This document shows, one piece after another, positions 25,145 through 37,750 of a stretch of DNA of 64,000 bases (the stretch's first letter is position 1; each line of letters begins with the position of its first letter). The stretch comes from Camillea tinctor. Lineage: Eukaryota; Ascomycota; Sordariomycetes; Xylariales; Xylariaceae. The stretch is from positions 333,358 through 397,357 of the forward strand of contig MU394078.1 of assembly GCA_022578605.1 (NCBI GenBank), given 5' to 3'. A program made the translations under genes and the position numbers. Below the pieces are notes generated by a model. It saw only the letters and a list, made by a program, of their open reading frames with translations, was not told the DNA's origin and made no database searches.

Positions 25145-27371
25145 CTACAGTTGCTCCGGAGTTCCACCGCCACTAACGGATATCCTGCGAGCTTGCTCTT
25201 CGAGTACATCGCGCGTTATTTTCTCCCCTGTTCGGGTTGTGGGAGGAATGGGTTTTTCGGTGGCTTCGACGCCCAGGCTTTCCTCCAATAGACGCTTTCG
25301 CATAGAAAATCGTTCAGCCCTCTCCTTCTGCAAACCTGGACTATCGGTTTGGCTCAAGGCATATCGGACGACAAACTGGGCAGCCAGATACAAGTGCTCC
25401 GCACACAGTATGCTCAAGAGAAGACCCCACGTCTTGATGTTTGATGGGTCGCCACCTGGTCCTTCACCTTCGCCGCTAAAAATATACACGATAGCTGAGC
25501 TAACGACGCTTCCAAACCAGGATAGAAACCCGAGGGCGTTGAGCCAAGGGCCGATAGAGTCTGCTCTCCACGGAATAGGACGCTGACAGCTAATAGCAAT
25601 CTTCATCAGATCCGACCGAAGCTCGACCCAATTATTGATCAGGAACATGACTGGAGTCAAGGGCCATATAGCGGAAAAGAGAGAGAGATAACCAAATTGG
25701 ACGACCATCTCCCGATAATCGACCGCTACATCGTACACATCGAGCTCCGCCTCGTTCCGGACTCTCTGGAGGAAGGCGTGCTCATCGGGGGCATCTTGGT
25801 TCGTTTCAGCCTCGCCGTTCTTGGTCATCTTAGACTGTACCTTTTCGACTTCTTTGAAAACCTTCCGCTTGACGTAGGGGACAACAACCTCGAGGGCCAG
25901 GTTGACCACTTGGGCGGTTACAGTAAAATAAACCATTTGGCTTTTCAACCGATGTGGGTTGATCTGGAAGCCTTGAATAGTGACCGAGTTCTCACTAGAA
26001 ATTTTCTCGGCTGTCGCAGCGAAGAAATCAAGATAGGGTACCAGAAGGTTACCAAAGGGCATATATACGAAGGCAGTAAGAAACAAAGGAATATACGACG
26101 TAAGGAAGTTAATCACGAAAATTTTGCCGATTAAAGCAGCTTGATGGGCTGGTATCTGTCAGCCATGGAATGGATTATCATAATACAGTCTGCAAGTGAT
26201 TACGTACCATCGTTAGTTTTGTAGTTCTCCCTTTCTGTTAACTTTTGGGCGAAGTTCTCCAGGATAGCAGACAACATGGGGAGAGTTCCCGTCAGAATGA
26301 TCGTCGGCGTGAAGACCTACCAGTTCGTTAGCTAGCAGGCCATATGAGTTTGTTACAAGGCTTGGCGTGACTACTGACCAAATAAGTCTTGAAGGGCCCG
26401 TTGTAGACTTCAGAGAGGAATATCTCGATAGCAAAACAGAAGATAAAGAGAGCCCCAAGGATCAAAGCACATGCTATGGCGAATGGGACCTGAAGAAGCT
26501 GAGTCTTCAATCTTTTGGTTGGCGAATATACCTTGACAGGCTCGCCAGTGACCGGATCAACAGCTTCATAGTCCCACTTGAACTGGTTACGAGGATGCTG
26601 AATACGCGATACTCCGCGCACGCCCCATTGCACAGCCAGATCAACCTCTTTCTTCTTCCACCACTCAAAGAAGACAACAGTCCACAGGGAGTTGACGGCG
26701 GCATAGACCAACGAGTAACGGCCGAGTATCAACCAAGCACCAAATCCAAAGGCGGCAGGGAAAAGAAGAAAAGTGAAATACGACTGTAGGAAAGCAAAAT
26801 AGAAAGCAACACTCTCTCCGAACTTGTTACGGATCTGATCGAGATCCCGCTCGTCCAAGACGTACTTTGTGCTCGACTGCTTAATCCACTCGCGGTTGAA
26901 CATGTGGTTGTGGAGAGGGAAAATGGAGGCAACCTGCTTCCACTGTTTGGTCTTGGGGGTGATGCCAGCTCCGCCCTCGTTCTTGGGCTTAGCAATGAGG
27001 AGGTAAACCATACGCAGCCGTTCGGCCTCGGTGACGGGGTCGTTGGCGAACTCCTTCTCTACATCCTTCTCGGGAGCGGTAGCCCGCACACCATGAAGCC
27101 AATCCTGAACACGTTCGCGATATATGTGGGTGCTAAGGTATTTGTTGGAGGCGACCCTGACGAAGACCAGAACGGAGGAGTCGTCACCTCTCCGTACCTC
27201 TGAGGCGAGACCAACTCTGGTAAGGTCCTCGATCAGCTGGGTAAAGCCGGCTTCCGCTTCGGCCTGGTCGGTGGGAAATTTGTAGTGGATTACGTAGTCG
27301 ACGCCCAGGTTCGTCTTGAGCTCTGGGCGGTTTCCGCCATCAGCAGCATAGAGGGCCGTCAGGCTCGTCAT
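25145..27371 (-). CDS. TMEM16/anoctamin family membrane protein (Ist2-like scramblase or channel)
   Basis: Three exons on the minus strand, 27371-26379, 26316-26208 and 26148-25145, give 701 residues, close to the ~735 of fungal TMEM16 proteins of known structure. The soluble N-terminal domain ends near residue 185. It is followed by FGESVAFYFAFLQSYFTFLL as TM1, a WWKKKEVDLAVQWGV loop, and a later helix with INNWVELRSDLMK. That last motif carries the conserved Glu and Asp of the calcium site and the TMEM16-type ExRxD pattern. A further helix contains CAEHLYLAAQFVVRYAL. The family scrambles phospholipids and/or conducts ions; fungal Ist2-like members sit in cortical ER or plasma membrane. Whether this one scrambles or tethers is not visible. 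It lacks the long basic Ist2 tail of budding yeast. Confidence 0.93.
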
Positions 27372-28373
27372 GGTCCGGTTCGATTCGGTTTCGGTTTGAG
27401 CTCGCTACCGAGGGAGTGTGAAATAAGTTCTTAGTTATAGGTAATTCACATAAAGATGCTTAAGTGAGATGATAAAGGAGGTGATCTGTGTAGGTAGAGC
27501 TGCCTACCACGAATGCTAGGCAAAAGTTGCTGAAGAGAACCTCGCCCACTTCACACGAAAAGTAGAAGATGAGAAGAAAGGAAGAAGGAGAAGGGGAAGG
27601 AGAAGATATGAAGGAACAAAGAAAAGTATGTATATATACGTAGGAAGGAATCTAGTAATATAATCTAGTAATATAGAAATAGAAAAAGAATAATACAATA
27701 TCGAATCAAGAGAAGAAAGCGTTGTCACCAACTTTTCTTTGACCATTTGCAGATTTAAATCCAGAATCTGGGAAAGTTGGTGGACGAATTGTAATGATCA
27801 ACGTCATTTGCATGGACAAGGAAGATGAGGCCCGTGCATGATATATCCCTGTCAGGGAGAAGATCTCTCGGTAAACGCCAAGCTTTTTGTTTCTCTAGCC
27901 CTAGCCGCCTAAGGCTCCATTGGCTGTTACTATTACCTTATTGCCCCTCCTTCCAATTGCCAGCTGTTCCAGGGCCTCGTGCCGCTTTCCCATTGCCTTG
28001 TGCCGCTAGCCGAGCTGAGAAGTTCAACTGCGAGTAATTGTAATTAAGTAGGACAAGCTTATGTAGCTACATACCTAATAAGGTGCTACAGATTGCAAGA
28101 ACCTACGTAAGATAGGTATCTAAGTTACTGAATCTAAGTTAGGTAGCTTCCATCCCATCAACAAAACCAAACCTTACCTTACCTCATTACCCCCTATTTT
28201 GTTCTAAGCAACCCCTGAGACCCTTTAGCCTTTTCTCCTCCTTCGAATACCCAGCATCATCCCAAGAGGTATCATCGAAAATTACTCACACAGTCCAAAA
28301 TATAATAAGAAAAAAAAAAACTAAAACTTCCAATAGCCTGGCTTACTTGCAGGTGGCTTCAACGTCATCAAGC
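27372..28373. other. Divergent promoter region between TMEM16 and phosphoesterase genes
   Basis: One kilobase separates two divergent start codons. It contains purine-rich DNA near 27.55 kb and several TACCTA/TAGGTA-type motifs at 28.07-28.15 kb. A pyrimidine- and A-rich leader precedes 28374. No gene is seen. Confidence 0.6.
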
Positions 28374-29495
28374 ATGGGCCTCCTTGTGAAGCTCGGTCTT
28401 CGCCGAGCTATTGAATGGGAGCGCCCTACGCTTCTAGACAAACTCGTCGACTCTCCCCTCCAAGCTGCTGTCCATAATCTATATCTCTGCGTCCTTTGGT
28501 TACGGGGGAACCCTGTTAGACCGCCCCGCCATAAGCAACCCATCAAGATTGTCTTCCTTTCCGATACCCACGAGTCTATTGTTGAGAATGTCCCAGATGG
28601 TGACCTGCTTATCCATTGTGGTGACTTAGTCAACGACGGCACCGCCGCGTCTATTCAGAAGCAAATAGACTGGCTTGTCTCGCTGCCCCATCAGCACAAG
28701 GTTCTCGTGTGCGGGAACCACGACAGCTGGTTTGATATCAGCGCGAGGACTGAGGCAGATACGCTGGCTAATCAATCCGTCGATATGAAGACGATACACT
28801 ATCTCGAGCACAAGTCTATAACCCTCAGCTTCAAAGATGGCCGGAGGTTGAACATTTACGGAGCTCCGGATATCCCCATATGCGGCGGCCCCGAAAACGC
28901 GTATGTTCCAGACTGATACGAGTGTATCGCCTACTTCGAGCGAATTAACATCCACTAACCTCATGTTCTTTCTATGTCTAGTTTCCAATACACAGCTGAT
29001 CAAAACCCCTGGGACAACACGATACCCCTAGATACAGAGATTCTCATCACCCACACCCCACCGGTGAGTTCAGTTCCCCTAAATATCTTCACGCATACCT
29101 ACCTTTCTAACGTAAGTCACCAGCGCCATCACCTCGATCTCTCGCTTGGATGCCCTAACCTCCTCAAGGAAATATGGCGGAAACGGCCCAAGGTCCACGT
29201 TTTCGGTCATGTCCATTGGGGTCGAGGAGTGCAACCAGTCTTTTGGGATGAGTGTCAGAAGTCGTACGAAAAGCTCATGTCCCGTAAGGGACGGGGTCCA
29301 GTCTATGATATGATCCCGAATGCGGGCTGGATCGACGCTTGGAGGGTGCTACACCATGGGTTCTTAAGTATCCTGTGGCAGTGGTTCTGGCTCGGTGGGG
29401 TTAGTAGTAGCGGAGGCATCATGATCAACGCTGCGATGCAACATGGGGCCTCAGGAAAGCTGACGAATAAGCCTCCTATCACCTTAGAAATTTGA
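28374..29495 (+). CDS. Calcineurin-like metallophosphoesterase (MPPED/UPF0046 type)
   Basis: Exons 28374-28900, 28982-29063 and 29124-29495 give 326 residues. All five metal-binding motifs of the superfamily appear in order: LSDTH, GDLVND, CGNHDSW, ITHTPP and FGHVHWG. The first motif reads DTH instead of DxH, as in the MPPED/UPF0046 branch. Substrate is unknown; this branch includes cyclic-nucleotide and general phosphodiesterases. A short hydrophobic stretch (AAVHNLYLCVLWL) near residue 35 precedes the catalytic domain and might anchor it, but it is not a signal peptide at the start. The second intron falls between the ITHTPP and GHVH motifs. The ATG at 28374 is chosen because no ATG precedes it in frame. 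Confidence 0.92.
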
Positions 29496-30121
29496 GGCTA
29501 CAACAACAACCGCGACGGTTTCGATGCTCAGTGGAGATCAGTAAGTAATATATACGTCTACGCAAAAACTGAGGGAAAGGGATGGGTCATTTTTATATGG
29601 CAACATACTATAGCTAACTAGTTAGTACTTTCGCCCTGTTAACTATTCGTAATTATATCACACGCCAGTCTGGTGTGCTTGTGCAATGTTCACCTCTTCT
29701 GAGGAGAACTATGATATCTTGTGAACCATGAGGCATTCAAGGGGGAGAAGGGCAGCTTTTTCCCAAGATGGAAATGTATATGTTATTGCTAGCTAATACT
29801 ACAGAGTGAACAGAGAATGGCAGACTTTACGCGCCGTCCAGCTTACAACATCATCGCATGCAAGTGTATTCAGCGTATAGAGCACCTGGCTCATATACAA
29901 CACCATGGCTTCATTCCCCAAGTCCTTCGAACCTCCGACTCTCTTGAATGCATGCGAGCTCGAAATGCAACGCTAATGTGACCAGTCCAACTCCTTACAC
30001 ATACTCTCACACCCCCTCGGCAATAGCGACATAAGAGAAGAAGAAAAAAAAACATAACATAACGCCTTTCTCGATACCCCTACCCTAACCCGTAACACCA
30101 AACCCACCCCCGGAACCCTCA
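29496..30121. other. Convergent intergenic region
   Basis: The 3' ends of the phosphoesterase (+) and the glucanase (-) face each other over 626 bases. The sequence is moderately AT-rich with no recognisable gene or RNA. Confidence 0.6.
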
Positions 30122-32589
30122 TCACAGCACCACCAGCCCGAAGACCCCGATCCCCAATCCCAAGCCCCAGCCCACAGCCACGTTCAAACCCGAAGCCGCG
30201 CCCTGCACCGGAACCATCGCCGGCGGAGACGGCGCTACGACCGGTGGCACGCCCCCGCCAACAGGCACGGGAAGCGTGACGTTGACGCCTCCGCCGTTCC
30301 CCAGTATCGTCGTGTTCACGAGCGGCACCACGGTCTGCACCGCGACCGCGGTAACGACCACCTCCTGCACGGCCGACGGAACCGTCAGCGTGACCGTGCT
30401 CTCGCCGTTCGGCCCGCACCCCCGGCACGTCTCCGTGCACGTCGCCATCGGCACCGGCGGCGGCGTCACCACCAGTTCCTTGCGCCGCGCGCACCCGCAG
30501 TCCTCGTACGTCACCGTCGCGCAGTACTCCACTTCCACGAGCAGCGCCGCATTCGTCGCGCAGACCGTGGTGTACGTCACCGTCACCGTCGTCGTCGCGT
30601 TGCTGGGCGTCGGCGTCGGCCCCTCGCCACCCATCGCCGGCGCCCCGCCTACGGGACCGTCGTCGCCGCCCGGCGTCAGGTCCGCGTATACGGTGAGCAG
30701 GATGTCGGAGGGCGCGGCGCGCCGCCGCGGGGAGGAAGACGCGGTGTGGTTCGGGAGGAAGGCCGCGCTCGCGTTGAGGTTCAGCCGCGTGTTCGTCCCG
30801 ATGAAGCCGAGCTGCGCGGACTCGCTGGCGTCGACGGCGCCGCCGCAGAACTCCCGCCCGTTGCCTGGGCACGGCGTGTTGCACATGTCGTTTGCCACGG
30901 CGCTGGCGTCGCCGAGGATGTCGGCGCAGTAGCAGTTCCTAGAGGGGTAGGGGTTAGTTTGGTAAGAAATAGAGCTTTAGGCAAGCAGGTAAACGTACTC
31001 CCCAGAGACACCGGCGTATTTGCGTCCTCGGCAGCTCGCTACGCAGGCTTCTGCGTCCATCCGGGGCAGAGAGGCGATCGGGGAGAAGGACTGGTAGCCC
31101 GAGCTGGATCCGAAGCAGCCCAAGAGCGAGTAATCGCCGATGGCGGACGGGTCGTTTAGTCCGCCACCGGGTTGGGTTGGCTGTGCCGTGGCTGTCACTT
31201 GGGTTGTGAGAGTGATGGTACGCGTGCTTAGCGGTGTGGTCGAGCTACCATTGCTTGAGACCGTGGAGGTCATGGTCGATGAAAGAGTTGAGGTTCTGGT
31301 CGTTGATGGTCCAGAGGGGTTCGTCGCGTTCGTCGACGAGCCTCTCTGGTAGACGTCAATGTAGTTGATATCCCAGTACCTGTAAAGATGTGAGTGTTTC
31401 GATCACGCTATACACCATCTTGATAAGGTACTCACGCGCCCTTGAAGCTACTGGGGTTGCCCGCAACATATGCTTCGCAGCTAGGGGCCAACGCACTACA
31501 TTGGCTAGTGGAATTCCAGGTCTGGCCAGCATAGTCGCCACAGAAGTTCTATCATTGTTGTAAGCCTAGGTGCCTCTCCCAATTGTTCTCTCTATGTCAA
31601 CTTACGGTGTTGATCACTAGGCTCATATTATAGAAGTACGTATCGGGATCGCAAGATGATCCACCAAATCGAGCTTGTGGTGGTCCCCACGTCGAAGGGT
31701 CGGGGGTGGAGACGGGAGCAAATGCAATATCACCAGGAATCTGAGAACGCGGGAAGTGCCAGATTTTCAGGTCGTCTGAGGTCCATTCTAGAGCGTATAC
31801 ACCTCCTCCTTCTGCGTTGAACACGTCGCCATAAGATGTGGTATCGGCTGTTGAAGCAAGATAGTTGCAACCATAATTATACATCTGTCGGCTTTGATCA
31901 GTAGCTATATCGACATGAGAGAGCGATGGCACACCTTACATCAGGCGAGCAGTCGGTTTCCCCTTGTACACCTATAAACCCATTTCCGGGAGCTTCACAT
32001 CCCTCGGTCCTGTTGGGGTCAGCAAAGCTACCCCTTAATTCAATGAATGAATACTCACGTGTGGGCTGAGAATAAATTCCTCTCGGCGGTATTGGCACCT
32101 TCGATGATATCCACTTCTCCTCCCATAGGCCAGTTCTCACCATCGTCTTGGTTATTGAAAGCCCAAACTAGAATCCCAATTAGCTTCATCAGATTGAGCC
32201 AGGGTGCTGGAAAACCGACATGCAGGCCAGGTACCACACGAAGAGGCAGGCATATGTGCGAAATCCGCAATGAAGAGGCCATGAGTGAACTCGTCGTTGC
32301 TCGTAAGCCTAACACTGGGTCGTCCTTTATCTCTAGTGGTGTAAGTGTTGTTTGAGTCTACTCCGAGCCTCACACGGTTGGCATCGTCAATAGTCACGAG
32401 GTTGTTGGCTACAGCATCATCTCGGCTCTGGTAACTACATCACAGTTAGAAGGAGAAGCGACAAAAAGGGTTTATAAAAACCATGTGTACATACTCAACA
32501 AAGCCATGGCTTGGGTCATTGCCCGTGAAAAAACTGAAGCTGTCAAGCAGCCCCTGGCCAGCATAATGAGTCGAAAGAGAGTATGCCAT
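30122..32589 (-). CDS. GH16 family glucanase with WSC domain and C-terminal membrane anchor signal
   Basis: Eight minus-strand exons fit in frame: 32589-32495, 32434-32220, 32167-32059, 32009-31940, 31884-31606, 31548-31436, 31379-30999 and 30938-30122, giving 692 residues. The GH16 core shows DSFSFFTGNDPSHGFVDY, CGTWPAFWAF and the catalytic motif GGEVDIIEGAN, in which the two Glu and the Asp act in beta-1,3/1,4-glucan hydrolysis. A Ser/Thr-rich linker leads to a WSC carbohydrate-binding domain (YSLLGCFGSS to CPGNGREFCGG) with its cysteines. A long low-complexity region ends in a hydrophobic tail (WGLGLGIGVFGLVVL) that looks like a GPI signal. The protein probably acts at the cell wall. Oddly, the best start (MAYSLSTHY) has no signal peptide and an in-frame stop lies just upstream. 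One donor (GTCGGT at 32219) is weak. The GH16 assignment is firm. Confidence 0.88.
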
Positions 32590-34675
32590 GACAAAACATG
32601 AAAAATACGGAAAACAGATTTAAGGAGTGACGAGAATGTGGAAGAAGGGAAGTTGAGCCTCGCGGCAGTAAAGGAGTGAATGGGCTGGTGACAGAAAGGG
32701 AGAAGAATTCTGTGACCAAGCTGCCGAGCCGGAGGTCGTGGCGGAGGGAGAGCCATATCTAGTATTTGAAGCATCAACATAGCACATCAATAATATTAAA
32801 TCAGTCGTGGCCTTGGTGCAGAATTCCAATGTCGGTATGTGAAATCACGGATTGAGAATGTTAATAAGACCTAGAGTTGCAGTACGGCTCCGCGCCCAGG
32901 CGAGTGAGACATGTTTACCCCGACGACCGTAGGGAGCGAGTCCCTCATTCTCCCAGCGCGCTCTAAGCAATAGTACTATGTTCTAGACTTATAATTAAGA
33001 AGCTGGAGGGTTTGACGGTGACCATTTGGATGGGTAAGTAAGCAATTGAGTTTTTCATGGACATAATAGCGACGGGTTTTGCAAAGTTGACAAGACCTCT
33101 AGATACCTAGTTGCGATAGTTCAATGATCAGGTTCCCCGTCTTTTCAATGGATAGGGAAACGGTACACTGTAAATTTTCTTCTTCTTCTCAATAGTCTAA
33201 CCTTGGGTTATTAGCAATGGGCTAATACCGCAGATCAAGCGCGAACATCCATTCCACACTTACACGATACGTCAGAATTGTTTTGATCGGCCATCATAGA
33301 CTACGCGATATCATACGTCATATTTTTTTATCAGCATACTTTCCTGAAATTCTGGACAGAGTTATTATTTGATTTTCTGTTTGGGACTGATCTTTTTTAA
33401 AAAAGAGCCAAACGTATTTGATGATTTGAATCACGATATCACGTAGGTGTTCGAAGCCCTTTAAGACACATCGTTTATACGACCCAAGACTAAGAACTAT
33501 CATTAACATCACGGTCGCCTTGAGTTTATAGGTGCTATATATAGAGACCACAACGCGTATATCCATACATCCCACGAATACCATCAGCATGTATAAAAGG
33601 AAGACCGAGTACGGTTTATTTAATGGAAATGCACATTGAAAATTATCTGTCTAACTTAGTATTGATATAATGTCATTTTTTATTTTTGTGTCTTATATTT
33701 TTCCATGTTGCACTGCATAGAATCGGATCCAGCATATCGAATCGGATCGCTGTTGAGTTGTTTTTTTCCCCTACCGTAGTTCACAAATCATTTGAGAGCT
33801 ATGATGTCAGAGGGGGGAGGAAACAACTTGGAAGAGAGCGAAAAGAAAGAAAGAAAATTTACATGTGAAAACCTAGCAAGCGTGACTTTTTGGTCATGTG
33901 GTCATCTCTCTATGTGAGAGCGTCGGTAGCCAAGACGCAACTGGGTAAAGACAGGGAAGTCTCTGTTTGAACTTATTGGAGGTAAAGAATTTATTTCTTA
34001 TCATTGATGTATTAGGTATACCCAAGAATTATTCTGAATATGTAGTTTATATAGACTCTAACCTATAGGTATGTATGTAAGTACCTAGTATAACTCCCAT
34101 ATCCCCGGGGTGCTGCAAGATCGATTCCCGATCCCCTGGACAGATTGCCCGGGTATATAGACCTAAGTACTCCTTAGGTGACCATCCGCGGTCCATAGCG
34201 GGTCGACGCGGCTAAAGTAAGCCAAATGATAGAGTTTACCTCGGCATAGGAGAGGGAGGATAACCCTTGTGGGTCTCCCCCAGTTAAGTAACTAACCTAG
34301 TGCAGTACCCCGGACGTCTAGGTCGAAAGAAGCTGCGATGCCATCACTTGTTACTAACTTACGTACCTAACGGACCAAAGGCAAACCCACCCCCCCTTGG
34401 AATTGCCTAGGCACATCAATTTATACTCTCCTTAATAAGATAACCTACACCTTACAACATTATCCCGATATCCACACCCATTCTCACATCCGCATCCACA
34501 TCCACACCCACTTGTCGCATCTGGTCGGTTCATTTTGAACGTGCCAACCTTGTCTTTGTTGTCTCCCTCCATCTCTCTCTCTCTACTGGTTTGGAGATAG
34601 TGTAGATAGACTTATTATATTTCTTCTCTTCTCTTCTTCTTCTTTTTATTTTCTATTTTCCCGCCGTCCATTGAA
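32590..34675. other. Divergent promoter region between glucanase and CAT2
   Basis: About 2.1 kb, strongly AT-rich from 33.3 to 34.1 kb. An open frame on the minus strand at 33318-33590 is AT-driven and resembles nothing known. TACCTA/TAGGTA-like motifs occur at 34.0-34.2 kb. CACATCC repeats at about 34490-34510 and a CT-rich tract to 34660 form the likely CAT2 leader. Confidence 0.6.
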
Positions 34676-36899
34676 ATGTTGGCTTCTCTAGTCAAGAGTC
34701 GCATACAGGGTACTGCATTGAGGACAGGTATTAGACAAGCTCAAGCACCGAAGGTCAGTTGGTTTTATATCTATAGATATCTATTATAGATATATCGATT
34801 TGCTTGTGATTTCTGCACTTGGCGTTGTATATCATATTGACGTTGTGCTGCAGAACTTCCTGATGGCTCCAGCTACAAAACGGAGTAACAGCTCCCTCCC
34901 CGACGGTATGTTACCAATACTTTTTTCTTTTTCTTTTTTTTTTCTATTTTCTTTTCTATTCCCTCTTCCATAACAGAATAGAAGCTCATGGCGCATAATA
35001 CAGGCTATGTGGAGGACAAGTCCAAGGGTCCTATGCTCCGGTTCCAAGAATCCCTTCCCCGACTTCCTGTCCCAACCCTCGAGGAGACCGCGTCTCGATA
35101 CCTCAAGAGCATACATCCGCTTTTGAGTCCTGCCGAGTTCGCCGAGAGTCAGAAGGCCGTGAAAGATTTCATCCAGCCCGGTGGCGTTGGCCGGAAGCTG
35201 CAGGAGAAACTGATCGCTAAACGCGAAGACCCTAAGACCAAGAACTGGATCTACGAATGGTGGAACGATGTCGCCTATCTCTCTTACCGTGACCCTGTTG
35301 TCCCCTATGTCAGCTACTTCTACTCGCACCGCGACGACCGCCGCCGGCGCAATCCTGCCAAGCGCGCTGCGGCCCTGACTACGGCTGCGCTCGAATTCAA
35401 GAAGCAAGTAGACAATGGCACGCTCGAGCCGGAATACATGAAGAAGTTGCCGATATGTATGGACAGCTATAAGTGGATGTTCAATGCGAGCAGGGTCGCC
35501 GCCAAGCCTGCGGACTACCCCGTCAAATTCGAACCCGAAAGCCACAAGCATATTATCGCTATTCGTAAAAACCAGTTCTTCAAGATCCCCCACGAAATTG
35601 ACGGACAGCAACTGAACGCCTCCGAGCTGGAGGCCCAGTTCGCCAAGGTTTACCAGCTTGCCCAGCGTGTCCCTGCCGTGGGTGCGCTCACTAGCGAGAA
35701 CCGTGATATATGGACGGATGCACGGACGGTACTGTTGGATGCTTCGCCCAAGAACAAAGCTGCGCTCGAGGCCATTGAGTCTGCATCGTTCGTTGTATGC
35801 TTGGACGATGCGTCGCCGGTCACTCTCGAGGAGCGCGCGCATCAGTACTGGCACGGTGATGGACAGAACCGCTGGTACGACAAGCCGTTGCAGTTCATTG
35901 TGAACGACAATGGTACTTCCGGCTTCATGGGCGAGCACAGTATGATGGATGGCACACCCACTCACCGGCTGAATGACTACGTCAATGACGTTATTTTCAA
36001 CAATAAGCTGGACCTCAGCAACCCCTCTGTGCGATCCAACTTGCCCGACCCTACCCCGGTGAACTTTGAGATCACGAAGGAAGTACAGAGCGAGATCGAC
36101 CGCGCGGTAAAGGACTTTGCCGCTGTCATTGGCCAGCACGAGCTCGCGGTACAGGCATACCAGGGTTACGGCAAGGGATTAATCAAGAAGTTCAAGTGCT
36201 CGCCAGACGCATATGTGCAGATGATCATCCAGTTGGCCTACCACAAGATGTATGGCAAGAACCGCCCGACGTATGAATCGGCAGCAACCCGACGCTTTCA
36301 GCTGGGCAGGACCGAGACGTGCCGCACGGTTTCAGATGACAGCGTCGCTTTCTGCAACGCCATGGCTGACCCTGAGTTGGCGGACGCGGACCGCGTGGCC
36401 CTTTTCCGTAAGGCCATCGCCGCGCATATTGAGTATATCAGCGCTGCGTCCGATGGCAAGGGCGTCGACCGCCATCTCTTTGGGCTCAAGAAACTGCTTG
36501 CGCCTGGTGAGGAGCTGCCCGCCATATACAAGGACCCTGCCTACGGCTACAGCAGCTCCTGGTACCTTTCGACAAGTCAACTGAGCTCTGAGTTCTTCAA
36601 CGGTTATGGCTGGAGTCAGGTCATCGATGCCGGCTTTGGTATCGCTTATATGATCAACGAGAATAGGTTAGACACTCTCATTCCCCTCTCCTCCCTGGTT
36701 TGGATTGTTCTATACGATTTCCCATACGCATGGTTCAGATTAAAATTTGCTAACACTAAAAAAATTACGCAGCATCAACTTCAACATCGTCTCGAAGGGC
36801 CTTGGCAGTCAGAAGATGAGCTACTACCTGAACGAGGCCGCCGGTGACATCCGCGATCTGCTACTACCTACCATCGAGCCTCCTAAGGCTAAGCTATAA
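34676..36899 (+). CDS. CAT2: Carnitine O-acetyltransferase, probably mitochondrial and peroxisomal
   Basis: Exons 34676-34753, 34854-34905, 35004-36666 and 36773-36899 give 639 residues. The core carries carnitine acyltransferase signatures: LPRLPVPTLEETASRYL at the N-side, a WYDKPLQFIV strand, and the motif NGTSGFMGEHSMMDG, whose His is the catalytic base. Further downstream are a YESAATRRFQLGRTET segment and SWYLSTSQLSSEFFNGYGW. The enzyme moves acetyl groups between CoA and carnitine so that acetyl units leave peroxisomes and enter mitochondria; this is needed for growth on fatty acids and acetate. Exon 1 (26 residues) is rich in Arg/Lys with no acids, like a mitochondrial presequence. The protein ends in AKL, a PTS1. 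A second in-frame ATG at 34863 would skip the presequence. The homologue in Aspergillus is AcuJ. Confidence 0.95.
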
Positions 36900-37750
36900 A
36901 AAGCCTACCAACAAATAAAAAAAGAATAGAGTCCTTCCCCCGAAGCCAGAAGTAGCATCTTTTTAAAGGGTTGTAGTGGAAAGTGTTTGTGTTGATACCT
37001 TGAACCCAATCCGAATCTAGAACTTTCGGGAAAGTAAGATGACGTGATCTTGCTTTTCTTTTGCGCATGCATTTACATGTACATACAGACATCGCTGAAG
37101 AAACATGGAAGTTAGATTAGACGTAAAGAGCTCTTTGTCTCTGTGGTGTTGTTGTTTGATTTAAAGAGGGACTTGACCTCCTCTAAGTACTAAGGGGGGA
37201 TAGATAAGAAAATAGATAGATCAATTTAAGATAGGGGGAAAGGGAAGAGCGAAGATGGCAGTTGGCTGAGAGAAATGAAATAAAAAAAAACAATATTTAA
37301 GTGTATGCTTTCTTCTATACCTCTTGGCCCTCCTATACATATTATACCGTAGTAGTTGATGTAGACCTCCATAAAGCATTAGGATATCTGGGTATGTATT
37401 ATTAATAACAACCATGGATAAGGAGTAAATATTTGAAGATAAAATATGTCTATCTACTACTGTGGATATAGCAAAGAGGATATTTAGGGGGGGAATCGAC
37501 AAAGACTATGCTGCCTACTCTGCGCTGTGCATGTATGGTGTTCTTGAAAAAAGGGGGATTGTAAGGGAAGAGAAATCGCAATTGATCCACTTCCCATTTT
37601 GTCTTCCACATCTACTCCGCACACGACACGAAACATACCCGAGAATCCAAGCCTTACATTCATCTACATCCCGTCATCTTCTTGTCGCCCATACCATTTT
37701 GCTCGCTACCCTTTCATGAACTCAGACACAGCGACTCCATCCTACCTAGA
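36900..37750. other. Convergent intergenic region between CAT2 and SRV2
   Basis: AT-rich DNA lies between two converging stop codons. It contains short purine runs and no recognisable gene or RNA. Confidence 0.6.

Noticed and set aside
29973..30884. Minus-strand frame of 303 codons rich in Arg and Gly
   Set aside because: It is an alternative frame of the GC-rich last exon of the GH16/WSC gene; the other frame joins correctly to the WSC domain.
33318..33590. Minus-strand 90-codon frame upstream of CAT2
   Set aside because: It lies in strongly AT-rich intergenic DNA, has no start context or splice signals and resembles nothing known.
34832..36139. Long minus-strand open frame (435 codons) over CAT2
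   Set aside because: It is the antisense shadow of CAT2. The plus strand carries the full set of carnitine acyltransferase motifs.
17398..36899. A peroxisomal gene cluster (PEX12 with CAT2)
   Set aside because: The two genes are 16 kb apart with unrelated genes between them, so shared location is probably coincidence.
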